A stretch of 64,000 nt of DNA from Mauremys mutica (lineage: Eukaryota > Chordata > Testudines > Geoemydidae). Shown here one piece after another: positions 53,021 through 63,539 of the stretch. A program made the position numbers and the translations under genes. Position 1 is the stretch's first letter, and each line of letters opens with the position of its first letter. The DNA is taken from positions 8,515,225 to 8,579,224 of the forward strand of contig NC_059073.1 in assembly GCF_020497125.1 (NCBI RefSeq), read 5' to 3'. The notes under the pieces were generated by a model. It worked only from the letters and a program-made list of their open reading frames with translations, was not told the DNA's origin and made no database searches.

Positions 53021-53907
53021 ACGTGTCTTTGCTTAAACCAGAGCAACTTCTCCATGTCGAGATGCCTCAGCACACAGATTTTATATTTTAAGAAACCATT
53101 AAGATCAATTCCTCTGACCATCTTCCTAACCCATATCAGAGCATTTCGTTCAGCGATTCGTGCATCAATCCCAATCTTAAAACACTACTTTAATGCATTC
53201 CCAAAATGCATCGGATCGTCTCCAGTCTCCAAGTGCCTACAGAGTCGTATCTGCTGCTCTTAGTGACTAAAATAAGACTGGACAAGAAGGCAAGCACCCA
53301 GATTGACCCTCAGATCCCAGGCTCACATCTTTTTACTTGTATGGGGCACCACTGAAGGGCAATAAACACGGAACTTTTTTAGAAGTGCTTTTCAGAATAG
53401 AAAAGGACTTTCAGACAGGTTTCCTTATAGACGGATCAATGGATGGATGGATAGATCCAAGCAAGTAACAGAGTGTGTGTGTGTGTGTGTGTGTTGAAAT
53501 GGAAGTGTATTTGTATTCCAGAAAACGACTACTGATGCTTGTTTCTGGTATGTATAGTTCATGGGACAAATTTACACTATTACTGTGCCTGGTCTTTACC
53601 TGATATATGTGAATTATGGATACAGGTATGTTTAATTCTAGGATGCATCAATTATGATATCTCATAACATTTTCAGTCATGTCTCCTTACTGCTCTTGGT
53701 CATCACATACCATCAATAAAAGCAGTAGAAACCCCATCTCCAGAAATACCCACTTCTTTGGGACCGGAAGCAGAAATACCAAATTGCTACAAGAACAGCC
53801 TTCCTGGGTAAACAAGTGACAAGGAATAAGCTAGTAGATAACTTCTGCTCCATTTTCTGTGTGTGACCAAACTGCCAACTGGTTGTGACTTCTACTGCGA
53901 AATTCAT
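53021..53907. other. Mostly unassigned DNA with (GT)n
   Basis: A GT run of about 22 bp lies at 53472-53494. Otherwise no gene or repeat is recognised. The AT-rich part near 53040-53230 could be unique host DNA. Confidence 0.4.
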
Positions 53908-54890
53908 GTCACAGTCTGGCTGGCCCTTTAAGGGGAGTTGGGTTCAAGTCTTGCCTGTGACCCAGAAGTTAACCCGCCTCGACTGATCCTGAGCTGGGGA
54001 CCCAATGACGGTTAGTGAGCCCAGCTCTGAAAGGACCAAGGCGGACCCCAAAGAGAGGGAAGAGAACTCAGTGAGACAGGACACCCAGGACCGAGGGGAG
54101 TTTCCTTTGTCTGGAAAGAACCAGGGAGCAGGCGTGGAGAGAGAACATGTGAGAAGCAGCCAAAGTCCATGGGTAGGAGAAAAGTGCTAAGAAGAGGGGC
54201 CTCCAGGGAAAAAGCCCAGGGAGGCAGTGCTCAGCCAAAGGAGCAAAGAAGGAACTCCGCAGTCTCTGGGAGGATGAATAGCAGGGAACTTCGATGTAGC
54301 CGGAGTGGGGCAGAGGGATCTCGTGTTTGATGCTGATGTGGATTCTGTAGCTGGACTCTAGTTACGCTGCAAGGGGGATACCTGCAAGCTGGCAGTTCCC
54401 CCGAATATAGAATCACCAAAGCGTATATAGCTTAAAACCACAATTAGTCAAGCAAACTTTTTCATTAGTAATATCCCTTAAAACAGAAAAACAACCCCTT
54501 ATTAGGCATACAGAAGCACAAGCTCTCCTGTTGATTAACTGATTGTTCTTTTGCGGTTAACGGCTTTCCGAACACTTGCGGTCACAGCTATATTTCATAA
54601 GACTGGCTATTGTAAATAGCTCTGCTTAAATTTTTTCCATGTCTCTTGACCATTTACACAGTTATTTGACCAGAGTTTCGGGCCTACTAAATTTCCCCCC
54701 ACAGCTGGAAGGGGACAGAACTGGAAAGAGGCGTCCTGACTGGAGGGTGGAGGCACAGAGGACGTAACCAGAGACAGGCCATCGCAGGGCCCAAGAAGTG
54801 GGCAACAGGGCGAGCTAGAGATGAAGACCTGCAATGCCACACACTGACAGCAGGAGGTGCTATGGTGGTGAGTGGAACGGGTTACAACCC
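53908..54890 (+). mobile_element. Possible LTR with internal insertion
   Basis: Starts near tgtcacagtctggctggccc, has purine-rich GA-repeated texture like the LTRs here, and may end near gtggaacgggttacaac. The AT-rich part at about 54400-54694 interrupts it and is flanked by agctgg on both sides (about 54395 and 54695), a possible 6-bp duplication. The assignment is tentative. Confidence 0.35.
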
Positions 54891-55021
54891 ACTGTTCACA
54901 ACTGTGTGGCAAACTTTTGCACAAATAGCTGTCTGCAAAGTGGCTGGTGCAAGTTTTCCTTGTTCGTGCTTTGCTATTCGTGCTCTGTGATTGGTCATTT
55001 AAGTCACATGGTATCGCTTCA

Positions 55022-55225
55022 CTGCCTTGCTCGGATGAAATAAGCTTTATAAAGAAGGGCTGAGGAATCACCGGGACTCTGAAGTCTCTGGGTGAAGGCC
55101 TTGAGCTTTGAGATCAGTCCGATAACGGGCCTGACGTCCTCAGCAGGCAGAGCTTCTTTAGCGTGTGATATATTCGCTGCTGTCCTCTGGGGCAGTGCTT
55201 TGGTGGGACGGGATAATTTAGCCAT
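55022..55225 (-). CDS. Unrecognised small reading frame, coding-like
   Basis: The minus strand has an ATG near 55225 and a stop near 55019-55022, giving about 68 residues that begin MAKLSRPTKALPQR and contain AEDVRPVIGLISKLKAFTQR. The composition is more protein-like than the other frames here, with mixed charged and helix-forming residues. No domain or family is recognised, no splice sites were established, and the neighbourhood is repeat-rich. It could be a small exon, a pseudogene piece or chance. Confidence 0.2.
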
Positions 55226-55559
55226 ACGATGCAATCAGGAGCTCACAGACATCTCGCCCTCTTGACTGATGAACAGAATGTTGATTAGGAGAGGAGCAGA
55301 GCAAGGCTGCATGCAGCAGACACAGATGGGTGCAGTGACTCGAGTTCAGGAATCTCCTGGGGTGGGAAGACCTCTGGTGACAAGTTTAATTATGAGGGAG
55401 ATGGTTCTGGATGCACAAGGTCAGTGACTCTGACCAAGCTGCCACTTTATTTAGAGAGCCAGCTGTTCCCTGTGTTGCTGTGTGAGGCCCTTGTAACAGC
55501 AGGGAGCTATTCCCAAGAGAGGTTTCATCTGCTGCAGCTAATGGGCCCAGCTAAGTGGC
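55226..55559. other. Unassigned DNA
   Basis: Nothing recognised. Confidence 0.3.
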
Positions 55560-56275
55560 TTGGTGGCTTATAAAGATGGGTACCTGCATGGCCCCACAGT
55601 ATGCCAACATTTTTATGGCTGACTTAGAACAACGCTTCCTTAGCTCTCGTCCCCTAACACCCCTACTCTACTTGTGACGATCCATTGTCTACAGCCAAGC
55701 TCTAAGATACAACCACATATGCTCCAATCTCTCAGAGACAAACACTTACAAGATCTCTATCAAGCGTTCTTAAAACTACAAAACCCACCTGCTGAAGTGA
55801 AAAAACAGATTGACAGAGCCAGAAGAGTACCCAGAAGTTACCTACTACAGGACAGGCCCAACAAAGAAAATAACAGAACGTCACTAGCCGTCACCTTCAG
55901 CCCCCAACTAAAACCTCTCCAGTGCATCATCAAAGATCTGCAACCTATGCTGAAAGACGATCCCTCACTCTCACAGATCTTGGGAGACAGACCAGTCCTC
56001 ACTTACATACAGCCCCCGAACCTGAAGCAAATACTCCCCGGCAACCACACAACAAAAACACTAACCCAGGAACCTATCCTTGCAACAAAGCCTGATGCCA
56101 ACTCTGTCCGCATATCTATTCAAGTGACACCATCATAGGACCTAATCACATAAGCAACGCCATCAGGGGCTCATTCACCTGCACATCTATCAATGTGATA
56201 TATGCCATCATGTGCCAGCTAATGCTCAAATAAATTTGTTGGTCTCTAAGGTGCCACAAGGACTCCTGTTCTTTT
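55560..56275 (+). mobile_element. Penelope-like element, RT-linker relic with internal deletions
   Basis: The plus strand encodes GTCMAPQYANIFMADLEQRF at about 55576-55635 (reverse transcriptase motif before the catalytic block). It then jumps at about 55672 to the thumb/linker region (RARRVPRSYLLQDRP, LQCIIKDLQPMLKDDPSLSQ, YIQPPNLKQIL). It then reaches the start of the endonuclease entry region (GSFTCTSINVIYAIMCQ, near 56167-56217). The PLE tail aataaatttgttggtctcta follows at 56231. The expected YIDD catalytic box and the GIY-YIG domain are both missing. Confidence 0.85.
55674..56138 (+). pseudogene. PLE reverse transcriptase C-terminal region
   Basis: A 154-residue open frame covering the RT thumb and linker of a Neptune-type PLE. 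It is open because little decay has occurred, but the polymerase active site upstream is deleted, so it could not work. The first residues (MTIHCLQPSSK) come from the deletion junction. Confidence 0.8.
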
Positions 56276-56574
56276 TAAAGATGGTACTGTGCACTTACTT
56301 AAAGGCAGGGAATGACAACGTTACAATTCTGACAGCCGTGTTAGCTCAGCCGCTGGGGGATTCTCTGTGTCTGCTCTTCTGGCTTAATCCACTGTAAATT
56401 GTCCACCAGGAGATACACAGGACCAGATCCTCAGGTGGTGTGAATCTTCAGCACTGTCTTACAGTCAGTGGAGCTACACCAGTTCACACCAGCCGACCAT
56501 CTGGCCCATGCTACCTAGCTCGTTCCTTAGATGCTCCCCACCCCATATTATCAGAGAGCTTCGCACATGCTGAT
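56276..56574. other. Unassigned DNA with small palindrome
   Basis: At about 56425-56485, ggtgtgaatcttcagcactg and ggagctacaccagttcacac are partly complementary, a short palindromic relic. Confidence 0.4.
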
Positions 56575-56745
56575 AAGTGTATCCCCCTGGATTGGGAACA
56601 TTTTATCGCCATTTTAATGGGGGAAGGGGGCAGGACTGAGGCACAGAGAGATTGGATGACTTGTCCAAGGCCACACCAGGAGTCTTTGGGAAACCCACCA
56701 ATGGGACTCTGATCTCCTGAGTCCCAGTCCAGCATGAGGCTGAAG
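56575..56745 (+). repeat. MIR-like relic
   Basis: tatcgccattttaatggggg, ggactgaggcacagagagat, gacttgtccaaggccacacc: MIR core order. Confidence 0.7.
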
Positions 56746-57447
56746 ATGGGCATCAATAAAGGTGAATTTAGCTAGACAGAGTATGCAGGGGGAACTAAAT
56801 TGTGCTCAGTGGAGTTGCATGGTGGGAAGTGAGAGCAGGACTCAGCTCCCAGCTTCCAGAGAGCCTAAGACTCTTTCAGGGTGACGAGCACTAACAAAAG
56901 AGTGGATTCCTCTGCTGATGTACAGCAGCGAGGGTTCACGGTGTGATACTGCACCCCATATTCTTCATAGTTGTATGATTATGATATAATTAGGGCATAA
57001 TTATGATGCATTTTGTACAAGATGGGTCATGAAAGGTGTCACTGGAAAAGTTATGATTTGCTGAACATGATTATCTTATTTGAGTGAACGTATCATTTTT
57101 GTATCTGAAGTTATAAATATTGACTACGTATCTCTATTTCAAATGTAGTTACACCTGGGTGACACCCATTAGGAGAAATGCTTCCAGTCTAGAGAGCTGG
57201 CTAGGAAGGGCCTATGCAAGGTAATGAGACGTTAGGAAAAACAATAGACCTTAGGAGAAGCTTAGCCCCCACCCGATGAGCCTCCCTGAGAATGTTCCAG
57301 ACAGCCTGTAAGTAATGGCTGCTGTAACTCCGCAAGAGCATGTGACCAGGCCACATGACTCTGGACTCCATTTTGGGACCCCTGTATTTTTCCACAAACT
57401 GGTCTAGGAACCAAGTTTGAAACAAAAGGTTTCCACCATTTGAAGAA

Positions 57448-57460
57448 GCTATATAAGGCA
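57448..57460 (+). promoter_or_regulatory. LTR TATA box
   Basis: ctatataaggcag, placed about 350 bp upstream of the AATAAA signal in the same LTR. Likely the core promoter of the former retrovirus-like element. Confidence 0.6.
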
Positions 57461-57798
57461 GGGAGTGACATCATCAGTTGTTCTTCATTCCCCACACAAG
57501 AGGACTCCTGAAAACACTTGAGGAACAAAGACTGACGTGGGGGAAGTGCTGGACCCAGGCTAAAGGGATTTCTAGCCTGTGTATGGAAACCCTGGGGATC
57601 CCAAACTGCAAAGAAAGTGCAGCTTGTTCCTTAAGAATCTGCAAGCCTGCTTGTATCATCAGCCAGGGTAAGAGACTGCTAATTCACATCCAATCTATCT
57701 AGTACGTTAAGTTAGTTTGCGTTTTTGTTTATTTGCTAAGTAATCTGCTTTGATCTATTTGGTATCACATATAATCCCTTGAAGTCTATCTTTTGTAG

Positions 57799-57804
57799 CT
57801 AATA
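57799..57804 (+). promoter_or_regulatory. LTR polyadenylation signal
   Basis: aataaa within ctaataaacttgg, in the position expected at the end of the LTR R region. Confidence 0.6.
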
Positions 57805-58240
57805 AACTTGGTTTATGCTTCATCTAAACCAGTAAGTTTGGAGTGAAGTGCTTGGAAACCTTAGCTCAAGGGGCAAAGGCTGTTGCATATTCCTTTCCAC
57901 ATTGAGAGGGAGGGGAACTGGAGAGTAAATTCATACCGGGCAGGGTTTTGAACAGGGCAGGATGACACAGCTCTGGGATCCTAGGCTAGGAAGCTGGCGG
58001 TTATTTTGGCTGTAGCCTCTCTATTGTTGGTTCATGCAGTGGCTGGTCAATCTGCATGTAATTGCAGCTGCGTGTGTCCTTTAGCTGTGTGAATGCTGGT
58101 GGGAGTGTAGGAGCAGGAGCAGGTCTGCAGCTTGTCTCTGCAGCAGAATGTGAGATGGAGCCCAGGCTGGTGAGTCAGAGGGATCAGTGGTACCCCAGTT
58201 CCAAGTTGCACTCCAGGGAGAACTTGTCACACATGGGTTC

Positions 58241-58440
58241 CTAGATCATGAGGCCAGAAGGGTCCACTGTGACCATCAAGTCTGACCTCCTGTGTGACAT
58301 AGGCTGTGGGACTTCCCTGAATTAATTCCTGTTTGAACCAGAGCAGATCATATAGAAAAAACACTAGATCCTGGCTTTAAAATTACCAGTGACAGGAAAT
58401 CCACAGCAACCTCTGGTAGGTTGTTCCTGTCGTCTAGGGT
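58241..58440 (-). mobile_element. Old CR1 3' fragment
   Basis: cctagatcatgaggccagaa, tcaagtctgacctcctgtgt, gaaatccacagcaacctctg: reversed old CR1 subfamily, as at 13215. Confidence 0.65.
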
Positions 58441-58454
58441 TAAGGCATTAGCAG

Positions 58455-58640
58455 CACCTCTGTTCTTTTCCTAGCTCTGCTATTGATTTGCTATATGACC
58501 TTCGCCATGTCATTTATATCTCTGTCTCTCTCTTTGTGGGTTCTCATCCTTCCTCCTGTCTCCTGGACTATACACAGAGATGGTCTCTTAATATGTATCT
58601 GTACAGTGCCCAGTTCAGTGCAGCCCTGTTCTCAGCTGTT
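58455..58640 (-). repeat. MIR-like relic, reverse, with L2-type tail
   Basis: tcctagctctgctattgatt, tatgaccttcgccatgtcat and then tctgtacagtgcccagttca. Confidence 0.55.
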
Positions 58641-59346
58641 GCTCGCACGTGCTTCTGTAAAACAAATAATAGAGAAAGAGATGGCCACATACTTTTGCCG
58701 TCAGCCCAGTAAGCAGCATCCACTCCTGGAAATCCCCTGAAGTTCAGTAGCTGGTTTCCCCTTTGTTAGGTCCATCATGAAAGTTTGTTTCAGCCGCATG
58801 TCAGAGCAGAAAAGTTTCTCCGAGACAGAAATCCCATGGCAAGGTCAAGCTGAGATGGTTGCTGCTTTAACAAACATCTCAAATTGTCTCTGATTAATTC
58901 TAAACAAATCTGAGGACAGGCTTGTGCCCGTGATAAGTGATTTCATGCAATTGCTGTTGACACATTGAGCTGCCAAGATTAAGGGGAGAAAGTGATGAAC
59001 AATGGGTGAGATTAGAAACTCTTTGTCAGGCAGATCAGGCCCCTCACAGAGGCAAAGGTAATGGATGAGCGTATCAGGAAGATGGCTGGAGACTTGGAGT
59101 GTGGCCAAACCGCTCATTAGGCACAGTCAATAAAAAAAGCAAGTTGTGGGGGGTAAGGACAGAGCTTGAATACACTAGGATCTGGGTTCTCAGGACAAAT
59201 TTTTGGGTGGCCTCTGAGTGCAGCCACCAACTCTTGCTGGCGACCGCTCTCACACTGTTTCCTAAAATACTTAATTAGCTTTAGGAAAACCAAATACATA
59301 TGCGCGTGTACACATCCAAATCATTGTAATTTATTGATTGCTAGCT
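58641..59346. other. Unassigned DNA
   Basis: No gene or named repeat. Possibly an old element flanks the hairpin that follows (ggtggcctctgagtgcagcc near 59206). Confidence 0.35.
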
Positions 59347-59412
59347 AGTAAGTCTGTTGTGAAAAGTGATATTAATGAACATATAAGTATCACTTTTCAC
59401 AGCAGACTTACT
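59347..59412. other. Near-perfect 25-bp hairpin
   Basis: The left arm 59347-59371 (agtaagtctgttgtgaaaag plus tgata) and the right arm 59388-59412 pair at 24 of 25 positions around a 16-nt loop (ttaatgaacatataag). It could be a tiny MITE or a small hairpin-RNA precursor shape; nothing shows transcription. Confidence 0.9.
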
Positions 59413-59546
59413 CAGCCCTGGCAAGCCTGGGGACAAAGTGAGCCCAGATGAGAGGGTCAGGGAAGGCAGTGGACTGGGGTGATGCAGGGGGCTGGAGCCT
59501 GAAGCCCCACAGTCAGAGCCTGAAGCCCTGGGGCCAGGGGATGGAG

Positions 59547-59727
59547 GGGAGGGATAGCTCAGTGGTTTGAGCATGGGCCTGCTAAACCCAGGGTGGTGAG
59601 CTCAATCCTTGAGGGGGCCATTTAGGGAACTGGAGTAAAAATCTGGGGATTGGTCCTGCTTTGAGCAGGGGGTTGGACTAGATACCTCCTGAGGTCCCTT
59701 CCAACCCTGATATTCTATGATTCTATG
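59547..59727 (+). mobile_element. Tortoise-type tRNA-derived SINE, CR1-tailed
   Basis: Head gggagggatagctcagtgg, tttgagcatgggcctgctaa, B-box-like ggtggtgagctcaatcc; body catttagggaactggag; and the CR1 3' tail ggttggactagatacctcct, ttccaaccctgatattctat, ending in the ttctatg repeat. atggag occurs on both sides (59541-59546 and near 59725-59730), a possible short duplication. It sits in a GC-rich sequence with repeated agcctgaagccc words. Confidence 0.9.
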
Positions 59728-60574
59728 GAGCTGAAAGCCCCAGGGCGAGAGCCCACCACCCCAGAGCTGAAGCCTGAGTCCCCTTGCCCCTGGGAAGGTG
59801 GGGAACTCACCAGCTGCCTGATCCTGTGCCCCAGGTGTCTCCAGAGGGGAGGCTGCTGGTCGCCGAGAAAAGCCCCTGATGGCCTCATGCAGCCATGGTG
59901 GCTGCATTTGCACCATGCCGGGGAGGCTCTGAGTTACTCCAGAGAATTCTTTCCCAGGTGTCTGGTTGGTGGGTCTCGCCCGTATGCTCAGGGTCTAACT
60001 GATCGTGATATTTGGGGTGGGGAAGGAATTTTCCCATAGGTCAGCTTGGCAGGAGTCCAGAGGGGAAGTTAGGGAAGGGCTGGCTTTCCTTTGCAGCATG
60101 GATCACGAGTCATGTGCAGGTTTGAACTAGAGTAAATGGGAGGATTCTCTGTAACTTGTTCTGTAAATCAAGAGGTGAGAACTTTGGTAACTCAGCCATG
60201 AATGATGAGGAATATTGGTGGGTTTTTTTTCTCATTGCCAACCATAAAATGGCACCTCCACAAATGGTACCTCCCAGCATAAGCCGAAACACTGGCTCAT
60301 TTCTGACCCAGAGTAACACATGCCCCGGAATTCCCAATGCCGCTTCCCCCAGAATCTTTTGCTCTCCTTGTCCATCTCCTCTCCCAATATATGACTGGCC
60401 CAGATATCACAATCCGAAGTTGCATAGTTGTAGGCTGCAGTACAGGGGCCGACCCTCGCGAGGAGCCTAGACCATAATAAGGGTCCCATTTTGACAGTGG
60501 TGTTAGGAGGCCCCTCTTTTCCTAGCAGATCCCAGAGCAACCCTGGGGAATAGTTTCCCAAGGGAATGATGGAA
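59728..60574. other. Unassigned DNA
   Basis: The first part (to about 59920) has repeated gagctgaagcctgag-like words continuous with those before the SINE. No gene. Confidence 0.35.
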
Positions 60575-60861
60575 GTCCTGGTACTTAGCACCTTTAGAAC
60601 TAGACAAAGCACTAGAAAACTAGATAAGTTCGTGGAGGACAGGTCCATCAGTGGCTATAGCCAGGCTGGGCAGGATTGGTGTCCCTGGCCTCTGTTTGCC
60701 AGAAGCTCGGAATGGGCGACAGGGGATGGATCACTTGACGATTCCCTGTTCTGTTCTGTTCATTCCCTCTGGGGCACCTGGCATTGGCCACTGTTGGAAG
60801 ACAGGACACTAGGCTAAAGGGACTATTGGTCTGACTCAGTGTGGCTGTTCTTATGTTCTAA
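60575..60861 (+). mobile_element. CR1 3' end, sense
   Basis: agataagttcgtggaggaca, ccatcagtggctatagccag, ending ctcagtgtggctgttcttat, gttcta. Only the end of ORF2 and the 3' UTR remain. Confidence 0.88.
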
Positions 60862-61009
60862 ATTTACTGGAGGGAGCAATCCTACTTTGACTCCAGCGAA
60901 TGGGTCTAGGTGACCTTGGATTTCTTTCCATCTCATATTTCTAGGCGCCTGTCATTCTGGAGCCCAGTGAGACAAAGGGGAAAGGGGTATGATTTCAACT
61001 GGCATATTC

Positions 61010-61470
61010 CCAGTGACTGTCTGGGACATTTGTCAAAGTCAGCCAATTTAATTTCATCTACTAAATTGCCACTGGATTTCTGTCCTTCCCCCACCCCCGC
61101 CTCCCCCAGCAAAATTAATGCTACTGGCTTATTTTTATGGATGTCTTAATTAGACATTTGCCATTATCAGAAATGTTACAGATATTCAAATCAGCCCCAT
61201 TATAAGGAGAGAGATGGTTGCTAATGACCCCAGTGTCGTTCCTTGTATTAAAAATCCTTATGAAAATGTATTACTCTGTAAAAAATGACTTAATCAAAAG
61301 CAGGAAATGCTTGTGTGTGTGTACTGGCAACTTAGTCCCAGCTGCAGTCGGTGCATTTGCAAATCAGCTCTCGGGGCAACATAAACAAATATGCCAGAAC
61401 AGTGAACGAAACAAAATAGCATGAATCATAAATCAAAGCAATGTAGTAGCTATGCAGAGGACACTGGAAC
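61010..61470. promoter_or_regulatory. Repeat-free AT-rich segment, possible non-coding element
   Basis: gccaatttaatttcatctac, gtcttaattagacatttgcc, gcaaaattaatgctactggc, a palindromic octamer-like atttgcaaat (61355-61364), and gaatcataaatcaaagcaat. No repeat signature over more than 400 bp. Confidence 0.32.
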
Positions 61471-61611
61471 TAGATAGGATAACAGAAGGAAATATTGTCT
61501 CAGGTATAAATAGCTCCATATAAATCATCAGCAAACAGGAGCAAGGCAGAAGTCTCCTGAGGTGATGATAACCACAGCTGGAAACCTCTTGCTGTTGTCT
61601 TCTATTTAAGA

Positions 61612-61661
61612 ACATAAGAACGGCCCTACTGGGTCAGACCCAAGGTCCATCTAGCCAGTAT
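61612..61661 (-). mobile_element. CR1 3' UTR, left piece
   Basis: taagaacataagaacggccc, gtcagacccaaggtccatct, stopping at agccagtat. Continues at 61985 with cctgtctgccgacagtggcc. Confidence 0.85.
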
Positions 61662-61984
61662 ACTAATTTCTCCCTACTGTTGCTCACCCATTCTTGTCAA
61701 TTGTCTGTAATAGGCCACTCTCTTACCACTTCAGAAGTTATTTCTCCTCCCTTGATATCCTGCTGTTAATTGATTTATCTTGTTAGACTGACCTCACACT
61801 TGGTAAAGCAACCCACATCCTTTCATGTATTTATACCTGCTCCCGTATCTTTTACTTCATACATCTGACGAAGTGGGTTCTAGCCCATGAAAGCTTATGC
61901 CCAAATAAATTTGTTAGTCTTTAAGGTGCCACAAGGACTCCTCATTTTTGCTGATGATAAAGACTAACACGGCTACCACTGAAA
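61662..61984 (+). mobile_element. PLE 3' tail inserted in CR1
   Basis: A PLE 3' UTR (tttatacctgctcccgtatc), then gacgaagtgggttctagccc, aataaatttgttagtcttta, aggtgccacaaggactcctc and gactaacacggctaccactg. The CR1 sequence reads continuously across the insertion, with no visible target duplication. Confidence 0.85.
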
Positions 61985-62125
61985 CCTGTCTGCCGACAGT
62001 GGCCAATGCCAGGTGCCCCAGAGGGAATGAACAGAACAGGGAATCATCACGTGATCCATCCCCTGTCGCCCATTCCCAGCTTCTGGCAAACAGAGGCTAG
62101 GGACACCATCCCTGCCCACACTTCT
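61985..62125 (-). mobile_element. CR1 3' UTR, right piece
   Basis: cctgtctgccgacagtggcc, aatgccaggtgccccagagg and on to gctagggacaccatccctgc. 5'-truncated after this. Confidence 0.85.
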
Positions 62126-62199
62126 ACTGCATATAGAATTCATCATTCCAGGAACATGGTGAATCGGTTCTCAGTGCTCCATTCAATGTGTGATCCAGG

Positions 62200-62335
62200 G
62201 GCATAAACGTAGGACTGGGAGCCAGGAACCTGCTAAATCCTAACCTCATCTGGGACAGTGACTCTCATGGCTTTGGTAAAGTCACTTAGCTCCCTGTTTT
62301 ACCTGCTCGGATACCCTCCCATTGTGACACGGCTA
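62200..62335 (-). repeat. MIR-like relic, reverse
   Basis: taggactgggagccaggaac, ttggtaaagtcacttagctc, cctgttttacctgctcgg. Confidence 0.5.
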
Positions 62336-62754
62336 CGCTGGTGCAATCACAATCACCACAATTCACAGCCACTGGCCAGGTGTAAATTACACCTGCTTGT
62401 ACCAGCCGTGCACTTGGGGCTGGGCATGTCACCTCAATGGGGCACATTCACCCGAACAGAGGGCTGGCAGTGATGCTACTGTCACCTTCCCTCGGGGGTC
62501 ATGTCAATGGGCGCTGACCTGAAGTCAAGCCAGGGGTCCGTAGGAGCTCCTAAGCGAACATGCCGAGTCAGCTCACTCCCTGGTTAGCTTAGTCACGCCA
62601 CTTCCTTCACTGGTGCAACCCGGTCTGCGCTGATCCCTATGACTCCCTCCATCACCTCTGACCTCCCCTGGCAGTTTCATTCCATGGGAACTTGGAAACG
62701 GATGGACCAGACCATTCCTTGGAATGGGACTGAGACTAAGGAAAACATAATAAT
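62336..62754. other. Unassigned DNA
   Basis: Nothing recognised. Confidence 0.3.
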
Positions 62755-63020
62755 ACCTCACTCTCATATAGCACATTTCCTCACTATATTCTAATGCAAT
62801 TCATAGTTTTTAATGTATCACAGAACCCCTACAAAGTAGGGAGAAGTGCTGTTATCTCCATTGTAAAGAGTGGTTGAGTGACTTGGCCAAGGTCACAAAG
62901 GAACTCTGTGTCAGAGAAGGGAACTGACCCTAGATCTCCTAAGTTCTAGGAGGAATTATTGATTATCGATGACCCTTCAGGGTCCCTTCCAGGTCTAGAA
63001 GATAGGTATATCTACATTAA
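62755..63020 (+). repeat. MIR-like relic followed by SINE/CR1 tail fragment
   Basis: MIR order: tctcatatagcacatttcct, ttatctccattgtaaagagt, gacttggccaaggtcacaaa. Then a short LINE/SINE tail, tcagggtcccttccaggtct, agaagataggtatatct, as in the SINE at 19565. Confidence 0.6.
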
Positions 63021-63186
63021 TTTATTTATTTTATGTATTTATAACACCCAAATCACTAGGCTATCCACAAACCTCATTGTTTTTAAATCTTTCCTCAAAC
63101 AAACACAACAGTTAAAAACAAAATAAAACAAAACACCACCCCCCCACCCCGAATAATCTAAGCAAGTTACTTATTCCTACCTGCTG

Positions 63187-63212
63187 GAAAGAAAGAAAGA
63201 AAGAAAGAAAGA
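63187..63212. repeat. (GAAA)n microsatellite
   Basis: Six to seven gaaa units directly before an old CR1 fragment. Confidence 0.92.
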
Positions 63213-63362
63213 ATCCAATGGCTGGAAATTGGAAGCTAGAAAAACAAATTTAAAATATGACACAAATTTATATTGCAAGAATTAGTGGGTGGAGTTGTCT
63301 GGCCTGTACTATGCAGGGGATCAGACCTGGTGATCATAATGGCCTTGCAATCTGTGAACTGC
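63213..63362 (+). mobile_element. Old CR1 3' fragment
   Basis: aatccaatggctggaaattg, gaagctagaaaaacaaattt, tgatcataatggccttgcaa: the same old subfamily as 51060-51592. Confidence 0.7.
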
Positions 63363-63539
63363 TGTTATTTCTGTTATGGGGATAGGCACCATGTACAATC
63401 CTAGAAAGAATGCAGGAGGCCCTTTGCCACTACTTTGCAACCACTGCAACTGAAGGAGAGGAAGACCAAGTAAAAATACATGTTCATTGTATTCTCTGTC
63501 TGCGTTTGATATAGCTGTACATTGTTAACATAGCTTTGT
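63363..63539. other. Unassigned DNA
   Basis: Nothing recognised. Confidence 0.3.

Larger units (their letters stand above)
56942..58233 (+). mobile_element. Solo LTR, 1.29 kb, with TATA and polyA signals
   Basis: Starts tgtgatactgcacccc and ends aacttgtcacaca (TG...CA, with TGTGA/TCACA ends). Landmarks in LTR order: a TATA-like agctatataaggcaggga near 57448-57460, then a transcribed part, then a polyA signal aataaacttggttta near 57799-57813. A short gggttc occurs just outside both ends (56932-56937 and 58235-58240) and may be an imprecise target duplication. No viral genes adjoin it. The frames inside are non-coding. Confidence 0.7.

Noticed and set aside
59547..59625. tRNA gene
   Set aside because: Same SINE family with a CR1 tail; not a functional tRNA.
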